Below, piece by piece: positions 1 through 9,422 of a DNA stretch of 49,471 nucleotides; position 1 is the stretch's first letter; each line of letters opens with the position of its first letter. The DNA comes from Actinomycetota bacterium (GTDB taxonomy: Bacteria > Actinomycetota > Acidimicrobiia > Acidimicrobiales > MedAcidi-G1), in the NCBI GenBank assembly GCA_018673475.1, contig JABHCN010000063.1:1-49471 (forward strand). The letters run 5' to 3'. Below the pieces are notes generated by a model, which did not search any database, had not been told where the DNA came from, and saw nothing but the letters and a program-made list of their open reading frames with translations. The position numbers and the translations under genes were made by a program.

Positions 1-708
1 AAGGTGAACGCCCTCAACGCTGACCTCCTCGGCGAGTTGGGCCAGGTTGCCGAGGCCTGCATTGCCGATCCTCCGGGTGCGCTGGTTGTCACGGGCGGAG
101 GCCGTCACTTCGCTGCCGGCGCCGAGATCAGCGACTTCACAGATGAAGCTACCCGGGTGCCTCTGACCGAGGCCTTCTTGGCCTCGTTCAACGCTGTGGC
201 TGCCGTGCCGTGTCCGACCATTGCAGCCGTCAACGGCTTCGCCCTTGGCGGTGGCGCCGAGTTGGCCATGTGCTGCGACTTCCGGATCGCCGGCGAGGGG
301 GCGGTGCTGGGCCAGCCCGAGATCCTGTTGGGCATCATCCCCGGTGGTGGCGGCACCCAGCGTCTGGCCCGTCTTGTCGGTGTGGCCAAGGCCAAGGAAC
401 TCATTCTCAGCGGTGCGCAGGTTCCGGCTGCCGAGGCGCTTTCCATCGGCTGGGTTGACGAGGTGGTACCCGACGACCAGGTACTGGAGCGGGCAGTCGG
501 GCGTGCCGCGGCCTACGCAAATGGGCCGAGGGTGGCCATCCGTGCAGCCAAGCGGGCCATCGACGGTGGCATGGAGGGCAGCCTCGCCGACGGAATCAAA
601 CTCGAGTACGACCTGTTCGTGAACCTGTTCGACACCGACGACGCCACCACCGGTGTGGCCTCGTTCTTTGAGCACGGCCCCGGCAGGGCCGACTTCACCG
701 GAGCCTGA
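1..708 (+). CDS. Enoyl-CoA hydratase/isomerase (crotonase family), 5' end cut by the window
   Basis: Crotonase-fold hydratase that would add water to a 2-enoyl-CoA. The frame is open from base 1 (AAG, then GTG AAC GCC), and crotonases normally have about 10 residues before this VNALN motif, so the true start lies outside the window. Visible motifs are the oxyanion-hole segment FAAGAEISDF, then GGGAELAM and GQPEILLGIIPGGGGTQRL. Both acid-base glutamates of true hydratases (in GGGAELAM and in QPEI) are present, so real hydratase activity is likely. Only 34 nt separate its stop from the DMSP-lyase-like cupin, which suggests one transcript. In that setting it could hydrate acryloyl-CoA or a DMSP-derived thioester; this is inference, and general beta-oxidation is the conservative reading. 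Confidence 0.9.
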   Translation, partial: KVNALNADLLGELGQVAEACIADPPGALVVTGGGRHFAAGAEISDFTDEATRVPLTEAFLASFNAVAAVPCPTIAAVNGFALGGGAELAMCCDFRIAGEGAVLGQPEILLGIIPGGGGTQRLARLVGVAKAKELILSGAQVPAAEALSIGWVDEVVPDDQVLERAVGRAAAYANGPRVAIRAAKRAIDGGMEGSLADGIKLEYDLFVNLFDTDDATTGVASFFEHGPGRADFTGA

Positions 709-742
709 TGTCCGTCTGTCGCCTTCACCCCGGTTGGGCGAC

Positions 743-1372
743 GTGAGCGACCCGTTCATCGACGCCTTCCGCTCCTTTGCCGGGTCGGAGGGTGCCCGGG
801 TGCCCGAGTTGGAACAGCCGATGGCACTGCTGACAGGTGCCCTCGGCCGGGTGACCAGGTTGGACCCGGCTGAACGACCGGTCGTGCCCGTGGTCGGGGA
901 CCACCTGGCCGATGCACTCGAGGCGACAGAGGGCTCTTTGGGCGACCTGTTGCGGGCTGTCGTGCCCGACGTCGGCTGGGTTCAGCCGTATCCCGAGCAT
1001 GTCGGCGAGCCCGACATGGACGCATTCAGGGCTGGCTTCGGCTACGCACCGGTCGTTGGTCCCCTGGAGAACTCGTACCGGAGCGGTGAGTCTCCCCTGT
1101 ATGGCAGCGAGGAGGTCTTTGCCGGGGTTGTGCTGCACGGGCCCAATGTCGTCTACCCGTCCCACGTGCACAGGGCCGTCGAGGTCTACTGGGTGGCTGC
1201 TGGGACGGCCGACTGGCAAAAGGGTGATGTCTGGAGCAGCCGTGGGCCCGGCGCGGCGTTCCTCCATGAAACCGGGGTGCGGCATGCCGCCGTCACCGGC
1301 GACGAGGCGACCCTGCTCCTCTTCGCCTGGGTAACCGATCCCACCTCGATTCCCGTCATTGTGCGGCTCTGA
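743..1372 (+). CDS. Cupin protein of the DMSP lyase family (DddQ/DddL-like)
   Basis: A 209-residue single-domain cupin. The second half carries YPSHVHRAVEVYW, which holds Tyr138, His141, His143, Glu147 and Tyr149, followed by a glycine-rich turn and His181 in GVRHA. This Y-x2-H-x-H-x3-E-x-Y pattern with a distal His is the metal-site signature of cupin DMSP lyases (DddQ, DddW, DddK, DddL), and the length matches DddQ (about 200 residues). Those enzymes split dimethylsulfoniopropionate into dimethyl sulfide and acrylate. GTG at 743 was chosen because it follows the upstream stop by 34 nt and gives a family-length protein; no strong ribosome binding site is visible. Family membership looks solid. 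The substrate is unproven, because related cupins act on other compounds. Confidence 0.72.
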   Translation: MSDPFIDAFRSFAGSEGARVPELEQPMALLTGALGRVTRLDPAERPVVPVVGDHLADALEATEGSLGDLLRAVVPDVGWVQPYPEHVGEPDMDAFRAGFGYAPVVGPLENSYRSGESPLYGSEEVFAGVVLHGPNVVYPSHVHRAVEVYWVAAGTADWQKGDVWSSRGPGAAFLHETGVRHAAVTGDEATLLLFAWVTDPTSIPVIVRL

Positions 1373-1413
1373 CACCGGCCCCTCCCCGACATCGGGCGGT
1401 GACCTCTGCCCGG

Positions 1414-1419
1414 TACCGT
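1414..1419 (+). promoter_or_regulatory. -10 box of a probable leaderless promoter (rhomboid)
   Basis: TACCGT ends 7 nt before the GTG at 1427, the spacing expected if transcription begins at the start codon. It overlaps the alternative GTG at 1418 and so argues for 1427. Confidence 0.5.
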
Positions 1420-1426
1420 GCGGCCG

Positions 1427-2338
1427 GTGAACAGCCCGATGGATGGTGACACCTGCGCCTGGCACCCCGAGCGGCGGGCTGGCGTGCGCTGCCAGCGATG
1501 CAACCGGGTGATCTGTGGCGACTGCATGCACACGGCTTCGGTCGGCTTCCACTGCCCCGAGTGTGCCGGACCGATTGTCAGCGGACGGTCCCGTCGCCCA
1601 CTCCGACGCGCGGTCGGCTCTCCGGGTATGCGACACGATGATGGCCGCAGCGCCACGACGGCGATCATCGGCCTGAACATCGCTGCCTTCCTGGGAACCA
1701 TTGTCTCTGGAGGCTCGCTGGCAGGTGGTGGAGGAAACGCCACGATCGACTTCGGCCTGCTCGGCTACGGCAGGGTGCGGGAAGGCTTCACGATCGTCCA
1801 CATCGGCATCGCCGAGGGGGAGTGGTGGCGGCTCGCCACGGGAGCATTCCTGCACGGCGGGCTGCTGCACCTCGTGTTCAACATGTTCCTGGCGTGGATG
1901 CTCGGCCACCAGTTGGAGCAACTGCACGGCCCGGGCCGGTTCGTGGGGCTCTACACGGCATCGTTGGCCGCCGGATCCCTGGGCGTGATGCTCCTCGACC
2001 CTTTGGCGTTGACCGTGGGTGCCTCGGGGGCGGTGTTCGGCCTGATGGGGGCCACGCTCGTGCACCAGCTCAGGCGGGGCATCAACCCGTGGAGTTCTGG
2101 TGTCGGAGGCCTGGTGGTCGTCAACCTCATCTTCACGGTGAGCCGACCCGGCATCAGCCTCGGAGGGCATCTGGGTGGCCTGATCGGTGGAGCAGTGGTG
2201 GCCTGGATGATCGACGAGGCCGACCGTCGTGGGGCGCCACGGTCTGTTGGGTCAGCACTCACCGTCGTGTCAGCGGCCGTATTCGGTGCAGCAGCCATAT
2301 GGGCAGCAGGAAACTGGCCAGACCCGCTACTTGGTTAG
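1427..2338 (+). CDS. Rhomboid-family intramembrane serine protease with N-terminal zinc finger
   Basis: Polytopic membrane protease that would cut substrates within or near transmembrane segments. Residues 10-46 form a B-box-like zinc finger with Cys and His ligands (C10, H13, C22, C25, C30, C33, C43, C46), a common actinobacterial arrangement. The rhomboid core follows: HGGLLHLVFN (143-152), catalytic Ser200 in GASGAVFG, and catalytic His248 in GGHLGG, with about six hydrophobic segments. The catalytic Ser/His dyad is intact. The start at GTG 1427 is chosen from the -10 box just upstream; GTG 1418 and ATG 1439 are in frame and possible. It stands alone, with a 266-nt non-coding stretch downstream. 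Substrates cannot be predicted. Confidence 0.92.
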   Translation: MNSPMDGDTCAWHPERRAGVRCQRCNRVICGDCMHTASVGFHCPECAGPIVSGRSRRPLRRAVGSPGMRHDDGRSATTAIIGLNIAAFLGTIVSGGSLAGGGGNATIDFGLLGYGRVREGFTIVHIGIAEGEWWRLATGAFLHGGLLHLVFNMFLAWMLGHQLEQLHGPGRFVGLYTASLAAGSLGVMLLDPLALTVGASGAVFGLMGATLVHQLRRGINPWSSGVGGLVVVNLIFTVSRPGISLGGHLGGLIGGAVVAWMIDEADRRGAPRSVGSALTVVSAAVFGAAAIWAAGNWPDPLLG

Positions 2339-2439
2339 TTGAACAGTTGGGCGACAGGCCGGCGGTGGCTCGATGAGGTAGTTGGGTGGGAGGCTTGGGA
2401 AGCACGCCGGGAGTTGGTTGGCCGAGGGTGGGGTGGCGG

Positions 2440-2496
2440 GGGTGGGGCGCAGCGACTTACGCCAGTCGAGCAAGCCACGCCATCGGCGCCCCACCC
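2440..2496. other. Long GC-rich stem-loop in the gap between rhomboid and DsbA-fold genes
   Basis: The 2339-2604 gap has no convincing gene. It contains a perfect 11-bp inverted repeat (GGGTGGGGCGC at 2440-2450 with GCGCCCCACCC at 2486-2496). Inside it is a second 5-bp hairpin, CGACT/AGTCG (2453-2457 with 2464-2468) around a six-base loop. No T-run follows, so a simple intrinsic terminator is not obvious. A possible -10 (TACCGT, 2571-2576) precedes the next gene. I do not recognise it as a known RNA family. Confidence 0.4.
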
Positions 2497-2604
2497 GGGG
2501 GAAAGGCAGGCGTGCGGCGCAGGGAACATTTCGGGGCCTCCTGGGGTTCCGGGATGGTCGGTGGGTCCAATACCGTGTGAGGCTGTGAGAAAAGGGGATT
2601 GGTT

Positions 2605-3294
2605 GTGAGTGAGACAGGAACAGTCAAGAGGATCGAGTTCTTCTGGGATCCGATCTGCCCCTTCGCGTGGATGACCTCGTTGTGGCTGCGGCGGGTGGCG
2701 GTCCTTCGTGACATCGAGGTGGAGTGGCGGTTCATCAACCTGTCGATCCTGAACGAGGAACGCGACTACGAGGCCGAGTTCCCCGAGGGTTACAGGGAGG
2801 GTCACAACCGTGGTCGGCGGATGCTGCGGGTGGCTGCGGCGGTGAGGGCCGACCATGGCGCTCCGGCCATGGGTCCTCTCTACGAGGCGTTCGGCCGGTC
2901 CATCTGGTACAGGGTTCCCGAGCCGGGGGAGGACATGCGCGCAATGATCGGAACCCCTGAGCACCTCTGTGCGGTTCTGGACGCGGCGGGGTTCGACACC
3001 TCGTATGCGGATGCTGCCGATGACGCCTCGCTCGACGACATCCTCCGTGCCGGGACCGAGGAGGCCGTGGGTCGCACCGGACGCGACGTTGGCACGCCGA
3101 TTCTGAGCATCGACCCGCCCGACGGGCCGTCGTTCTTCGGGCCCGTCATCTCGTCGGTTCCAGAGTCCGACGAGGAGTGCCTGGAGCTGTTTGACGCAAC
3201 GCTGACCCTCGCCCGGTTCTCGACGTTTTCAGAGTTGAAGCGTTCCGACAGGCTCCAGTTGGACCTGCCCGTGGTGACGGGACGCCCCGACTGA
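2605..3294 (+). CDS. DsbA-fold oxidoreductase, mycothiol-dependent nitroreductase Rv2466c-like
   Basis: A 229-residue thioredoxin-superfamily protein with the helical insertion of DsbA-fold proteins. The N-terminus reads FFWDPICPFAWMTSLW, like the FWFDPxCPWxWxTSRW signature of the actinobacterial Rv2466c family, whose characterised member uses mycothiol to reduce nitro compounds. Here the active-site motif is C-P-F-A, so the second cysteine of a CxxC pair is absent and a monothiol mechanism would be needed. The GTG start at 2605 is preceded by AAAAGGGG about 7 nt upstream; a TTG two codons earlier is also in frame. A possible -10 (TACCGT, 2571-2576) would give a short leader. Substrate unknown. 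Confidence 0.75.
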   Translation: MSETGTVKRIEFFWDPICPFAWMTSLWLRRVAVLRDIEVEWRFINLSILNEERDYEAEFPEGYREGHNRGRRMLRVAAAVRADHGAPAMGPLYEAFGRSIWYRVPEPGEDMRAMIGTPEHLCAVLDAAGFDTSYADAADDASLDDILRAGTEEAVGRTGRDVGTPILSIDPPDGPSFFGPVISSVPESDEECLELFDATLTLARFSTFSELKRSDRLQLDLPVVTGRPD

Positions 3295-3309
3295 GTTGAC
3301 CTGATCAGG

Positions 3310-4074
3310 TCAGGCGGGTCTGCGCCATACCGAGACGTGGTGGCCGGAGCTCTCCGTGAACTCTGAGCGTGACCAGTCGGCCCACCGGTTCTCCAGTTCC
3401 ATTCCTGCCGTGGCTGCCATCTGGTCGACCTGGTCAGGGGTGGCGTACCTCAGGTGGTAGGGGAACATCCGGTTGCCGGCCTCGGTTATCTCAATCCTCT
3501 GTCCTGTGATGAGTTGCTCCTCGAGGTCTGTGACGGTCACGTCCATGACCACCCGGTCAAGTTCGACGGCCCTCACCGACATGCCGTCGTGTGAGCCGGG
3601 GTCTGGCACGAAGGCCTCCATCACGAACCGTCCTCCGGGTTGCAGCAGTCGGGCGATGTGGCCGATGCAGGCGTCCTGGGCCGATTCGGTTGTCAGGTTG
3701 AACAGGGTGTTGAAACCGATCAGGACCACGCTGAACGATGCGTCGTCGAGCCCCACGGGTTCGGCCATGTCTCCCTCGATGAGGGTGAGGCGGTCTGCGT
3801 CCGGCTTGGCGCGAAGTGCGTCGAGCATCGCCGCTGAGGCGTCGAGGCCGGTTATGTCGAGGCCCATGGCCGCCATTGGCAGGGCGAGTCGGCCGGTTCC
3901 GACGCCGAGTTCCAGGATCTGACCGCCGTCGGCAATGTCGGCGATGACTGCGGCCACATCGGCAGGTGATCCGATGTGGCTGACGGCGATTCCGCCGTCG
4001 TCGCCGTACCAGTCGTCGTAGACCTCGGCGTGGCGGTCGCCGTAGGTTTCGGATCCGTATCCGTCCATGGGCAC
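3310..4074 (-). CDS. Class I SAM-dependent methyltransferase
   Basis: A 254-residue Rossmann-fold methyltransferase. Motif I is ILELGVGTGRL, followed by an acidic motif (GLDASAAML), the EGDM segment, and a FNTLFNL region typical of the small-molecule methyltransferase branch. The N-terminus (YGDRHAEVYDDWY) also matches that branch. The GTG at 4074 has a good ribosome binding site, AAGGAG, 7 nt upstream; ATG 4068 two codons later is the alternative. It is transcribed divergently from the cysteine desulfurase, with the starts only 55 nt apart, so the two promoters overlap. Methyl acceptor unknown. Confidence 0.85.
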   Translation of the reverse strand: MPMDGYGSETYGDRHAEVYDDWYGDDGGIAVSHIGSPADVAAVIADIADGGQILELGVGTGRLALPMAAMGLDITGLDASAAMLDALRAKPDADRLTLIEGDMAEPVGLDDASFSVVLIGFNTLFNLTTESAQDACIGHIARLLQPGGRFVMEAFVPDPGSHDGMSVRAVELDRVVMDVTVTDLEEQLITGQRIEITEAGNRMFPYHLRYATPDQVDQMAATAGMELENRWADWSRSEFTESSGHHVSVWRRPA

Positions 4075-4116
4075 AGTATGGCTCCTTGAGGCCAAGTGCT
4101 GGGCACGGGTTCGCCG

Positions 4117-4122
4117 TAGCCT
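4117..4122 (+). promoter_or_regulatory. -10 box of a probable leaderless promoter (cysteine desulfurase)
   Basis: TAGCCT ends 7 nt before the GTG at 4130. The next GTG upstream (4125) is out of frame, so the box supports the start at 4130. Confidence 0.55.
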
Positions 4123-4129
4123 CCGTGGG

Positions 4130-5281
4130 GTGGAGGAGCAGTTGAACCGGCAGGTCTACCTGGACCATGCGGCCTCAACGCAGGCGCGCCCCGAGGTGGT
4201 CGAGGCGATGCTGCCATGGTTGGGCGAGCACCCGGGCAACCCGTCCGGATCGCATCGCATGGCGCGTGATGCCCGCAGGGCGATCGACGACGCCCGCGAC
4301 GCCGTTGCGGCGCTTGTCGGTATGGATCCCGGTGGTGTCGTGTTCACCAGCGGGGGTACAGAGGCCGACAATCTGGCGGTCGACGGTGTGCTGGGTGCCG
4401 GCTCGGGTGTGGCTGTCTGTTGTGCAGCTGAGCATGCGGCGGTTCTGGAGCCGGTAAGGGAATCCGGTGGGGTGGTGCTGCCGGCGGACGCGGGTGGGCG
4501 GATCGATCTGGGTGCACTGGCCGAGACCCTCGAGTCCGTGGCCGATATCAGGCTGGTGTCGGTGATGGCGGCCAACAACGAGACCGGTGTGGTCAGCCCG
4601 GTGGCCGAGGTCGTCTCGCTGATCTCCGAGTGGGCACCAGATGCCGTTGTCCACTGTGACGCCGTTCAGGCGACGGCATGGCTGGATCTGGCCGATGTCT
4701 GCCGGGGCGCCCGTCTGGTGAGCATTACGGGCCACAAGTTCGGTGGTCCCAAGGGAGCGGGTGCGTTGGTGGTCGACGGAGACGTCCCTCTTTCTCCGAT
4801 GCTGCGTGGCGGAGGCCAGGAGCGGGAGCGCCGTAGCGGTACCCAGAACGTGCCTGCCATCGTGGGCCTGGGTCGTGCCGCCGAGTTGGTCGTCGTTGAC
4901 CGTGAGGAGACTGCTGACAGGGTGGCGGCCATGAGAGATCGCCTCGAGGGGGGCCTGTTGGCAGCGGTTCCCGGTGCCAGTCGAACCGTGCCGGACGGTG
5001 TTGGCCGGACCCCGGCGGTGGCGCACCTGTGCTTTGAGGGGATCGAGAGCGAGGCACTGCTGTTCCTGCTGGAGCAGGAGGGCATCTGTGCCAGTGCGGC
5101 CTCGTCGTGTTCCAGCGGAGCCCAGGATCCGAGCCACGTCCTTGCCGCTATGGGAATCGAACGGGATGCGGCGGCGGGGTCTCTTCGTCTGTCTCTGGCG
5201 CGTGCGACGACCGATGCAGACGTGGACCATGCCCTGGTGGTAATCCCCGGGATTGTGGAGCGCCTGTCGGCGTACGCCTGA
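4130..5281 (+). CDS. iscS: Cysteine desulfurase (IscS/NifS family)
   Basis: PLP enzyme that removes sulfur from cysteine as an enzyme persulfide for Fe-S clusters and tRNA thiolation. The 383-residue protein begins VYLDHAAS, typical for the family. The PLP lysine is K203 in HKFGGPKGAGAL, and the persulfide cysteine is C327 in SSCSSG. The short loop around the catalytic Cys places it in the IscS/NifS rather than the SufS type. The downstream mnmA start overlaps its stop by one base (TGATG), so the two are translationally coupled, which fits sulfur transfer from this enzyme to MnmA. Such enzymes can also use selenocysteine; given the selenoprotein call at 24046 that is worth noting but not shown here. 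The exact iscS name is by family. Confidence 0.9.
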   Translation: MEEQLNRQVYLDHAASTQARPEVVEAMLPWLGEHPGNPSGSHRMARDARRAIDDARDAVAALVGMDPGGVVFTSGGTEADNLAVDGVLGAGSGVAVCCAAEHAAVLEPVRESGGVVLPADAGGRIDLGALAETLESVADIRLVSVMAANNETGVVSPVAEVVSLISEWAPDAVVHCDAVQATAWLDLADVCRGARLVSITGHKFGGPKGAGALVVDGDVPLSPMLRGGGQERERRSGTQNVPAIVGLGRAAELVVVDREETADRVAAMRDRLEGGLLAAVPGASRTVPDGVGRTPAVAHLCFEGIESEALLFLLEQEGICASAASSCSSGAQDPSHVLAAMGIERDAAAGSLRLSLARATTDADVDHALVVIPGIVERLSAYA

Positions 5282-6345
5282 TGGGATCTCAGCGGGTGAT
5301 GGTCGCCATGTCGGGTGGCGTCGACTCGTCTGTCGCTGCTGCCCTTAGCAAGGATGCCGGCCACGATGTTGTTGGTGTGACGCTTCGGCTGTGGGGCGGT
5401 GAGTCCGACTCGGGGTGCTGTTCGGTTTCTGACGTTGATGACGCCCGCCGGGTGGCCGACTCTCTCGGCATTGACCATCATGTGTTCAACATGGGCGAGG
5501 ACTTCGACCGTCACGTGGTGGATCCCTATGTGGCGGACCATGCCGCCGGCCGTACGCCCAATCCGTGCATCGAGTGCAACCGGCACATCAAGTTTGACCG
5601 CCTGTTGCGGCGTGCCCGGTCGCTGGGTTTTGATCGGCTGGCTACGGGTCATCACGCCCGGGTTGTCGACATGCCTGACGGGACCCGGCGCATTGCCCGT
5701 GCAGCGGACCCGGCCAAGGACCAGTCCTATGTCCTCCACATGCTCGACCAGGATGTTCTTGCCCGCCTCGACCTGCCGGTCGGGGAGATGTCCAAGGACG
5801 AGGTAAGGGCCATGGCGGCAACCCTGGGTCTGCGCACGGCCGACAAGCCCGACAGCCAGGACGTCTGTTTCATTACCAGCGCATCCCGCGGCGATGGGGG
5901 TAGGCGTGAGTTCCTGAGCCGCCGCATCCCCCTCACGTCTGGGCGCGTGGTGGACGCGTCGGGAGCCGAGGTGGGGCGGGTCGATGCGGTCGAGATGGTC
6001 ACGCTCGGCCAGCGCAGGGGTATGGAGTTGGCTGGTGGCGATGGCCCCAGGTACGCGACCGCTGTCGACACGGCGACCGCCACGGTGACGGTGGGGTCGG
6101 CAGCCGACCTGTTTGTCGATGTCACCCCGGTTGATCGTGCGGGTTGGGCCGATGGGCCCGTGAGTGGTTCCGTGCTGGTACAGACGAGCGCCCACGGGCA
6201 GCCTGCCTCGGCGGTGTTGGAGCCGTGTGACGGTGACGGTCGGACCCTGGTTCGCTGGGATGAACCCCATCGCCAGGTTGCGCCGGGCCAGAGCGTCGTC
6301 TTCTACAACTGTGATGTGGTGCTCGGGGGTGCCGTGGCCTGTTGA
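5281..6345 (+). CDS. mnmA: tRNA-specific 2-thiouridylase MnmA
   Basis: ATP-dependent enzyme that puts sulfur on C2 of the wobble uridine in tRNAs for Lys, Glu and Gln. The 354-residue protein has the PP-loop ATP motif SGGVDSS near its start. The catalytic nucleophile is C96 (NPCIECN) and the persulfide-carrying cysteine is C196 (DVCF), matching the known two-cysteine mechanism. The start codon overlaps the cysteine desulfurase stop by one base, so a sulfur donor and acceptor are made together. It ends 20 nt before the convergent membrane-protein gene. Confidence 0.96.
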   Translation: MGSQRVMVAMSGGVDSSVAAALSKDAGHDVVGVTLRLWGGESDSGCCSVSDVDDARRVADSLGIDHHVFNMGEDFDRHVVDPYVADHAAGRTPNPCIECNRHIKFDRLLRRARSLGFDRLATGHHARVVDMPDGTRRIARAADPAKDQSYVLHMLDQDVLARLDLPVGEMSKDEVRAMAATLGLRTADKPDSQDVCFITSASRGDGGRREFLSRRIPLTSGRVVDASGAEVGRVDAVEMVTLGQRRGMELAGGDGPRYATAVDTATATVTVGSAADLFVDVTPVDRAGWADGPVSGSVLVQTSAHGQPASAVLEPCDGDGRTLVRWDEPHRQVAPGQSVVFYNCDVVLGGAVAC

Positions 6346-6365
6346 GCCAGGCCGTTTGCAGCGGT

Positions 6366-7280
6366 TCAGCCCACCGTCAGCCTGCGGCGTGCCGCCTCGG
6401 CCAGGAGGGCGTCGGGTCGTGCCGGGGTGAACAGGAATGCAGGCACCGACTGCACCTCGGCAACCGTGTTCCTGGTGGCCGGGAGCATCTCGTGGGGTTC
6501 GGTGCAGCGGACCTCGAGGGCCATGCCGTGTGCTGCCTGACTCAGGTCGAGGGCGTCGGTGTCGGCTCTGGCAGGACCGACCGACGAGATGCTGGAGCGT
6601 GCCAGAAGGGTGGGTTCGGCGAGTGCCAGGTGGTCGTGGAGCACGAGCCCTGCCGGAACGAGGACCACCCATCGGCGGGTCAGCTGGTTGGTGGCCCGTA
6701 TTCCAAGGGCCGCTACCGGGAATCCGATGACGCAGGCGAGTGCCCCTGGAATCCAGCGTGAGTCTGCCAACAGCAGGGGGCCGGTGATCGTGCCGAGCAT
6801 GATCGCCACCCAGGTAAGTGGTCCGAGCACGAGGACCACGGGGCCGGGGCCCCTGAGCAGGAACCTCCGTTCGTCGCCGTAGGAGGCGCCGTCCACGAAA
6901 AGGTCTCCGACCGGTGCCGACAGCGCACCGACTCCGACAACCAGTCCGGCTGCCACTGCGATGACGGCTCCAACGGGTTCGTCGGTCGTGACGGCTGCCC
7001 AGGCGGCTGCGGCCATGGTGGCGGGGCCACCAATACGCACGATGGTCAGGGTGACGGGGTGGGGTATGAGCGTGGCCAGCAGGCCGACCGACCAGAGCAC
7101 CCATAGCCCGACCGATGCCGTTGCCCGCAGCCCGGTCGCTCTGGCGTCGAGGCTGTCTGCCAGTGCAGGTCCGAGCGTGAGGGGCAGTACCAGCCAGGCT
7201 GTTCGCAGGACCCAGGCTGTGGCCGTTTCGGAGCGTCGTGCACCCGTGCCGTTTCCCCTCTGGAAGATGCCGCTTGCCAC
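6366..7280 (-). CDS. Polytopic membrane protein of unknown function
   Basis: A 304-residue protein with about six hydrophobic segments spread over residues 15-210. A more polar C-terminal domain of about 90 residues (from roughly 215) begins VVLVPAGLVLHDHLAL and may be a cytoplasmic beta-rich domain. I do not recognise the family. GTG 7280 is chosen because a TAGCGT -10 box ends 7 nt upstream; GTG 7289 lies inside that box. It is divergent from ligA, with 76 nt between the starts, and convergent with mnmA. No catalytic motif is visible. Confidence 0.75.
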   Translation of the reverse strand: MASGIFQRGNGTGARRSETATAWVLRTAWLVLPLTLGPALADSLDARATGLRATASVGLWVLWSVGLLATLIPHPVTLTIVRIGGPATMAAAAWAAVTTDEPVGAVIAVAAGLVVGVGALSAPVGDLFVDGASYGDERRFLLRGPGPVVLVLGPLTWVAIMLGTITGPLLLADSRWIPGALACVIGFPVAALGIRATNQLTRRWVVLVPAGLVLHDHLALAEPTLLARSSISSVGPARADTDALDLSQAAHGMALEVRCTEPHEMLPATRNTVAEVQSVPAFLFTPARPDALLAEAARRRLTVG

Positions 7281-7287
7281 GGCTGCC

Positions 7288-7293
7288 ACGCTA
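7288..7293 (-). promoter_or_regulatory. -10 box of a probable leaderless promoter (membrane protein)
   Basis: Read on the minus strand, TAGCGT ends 7 nt before the GTG at 7280. Confidence 0.45.
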
Positions 7294-7344
7294 GGGGCAG
7301 GTGCGGCTTCCGGGGCTTCTCCGGGGGTGGGGTCGGGGCACAGG

Positions 7345-9405
<2,061 letters not shown>

Positions 9406-9422
9406 CAGGCCTGGAAGATGGG

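Noticed and set aside
725-2170. Long minus-strand frame opposite the cupin and rhomboid genes
   Set aside because: No recognisable domain; it is opposite two genes with intact active-site motifs.
2605-3294. A second selenoprotein in the DsbA-fold gene
   Set aside because: The active site reads C-P-F-A with ordinary codons and there is no in-frame UGA before the natural stop.
4666-7104. Very long open minus-strand frame of over 800 codons opposite iscS and mnmA
   Set aside because: It is antisense to well-defined genes, is rich in Arg/Pro/His from GC-rich codons, and has no domain; the real minus-strand membrane gene uses another frame.
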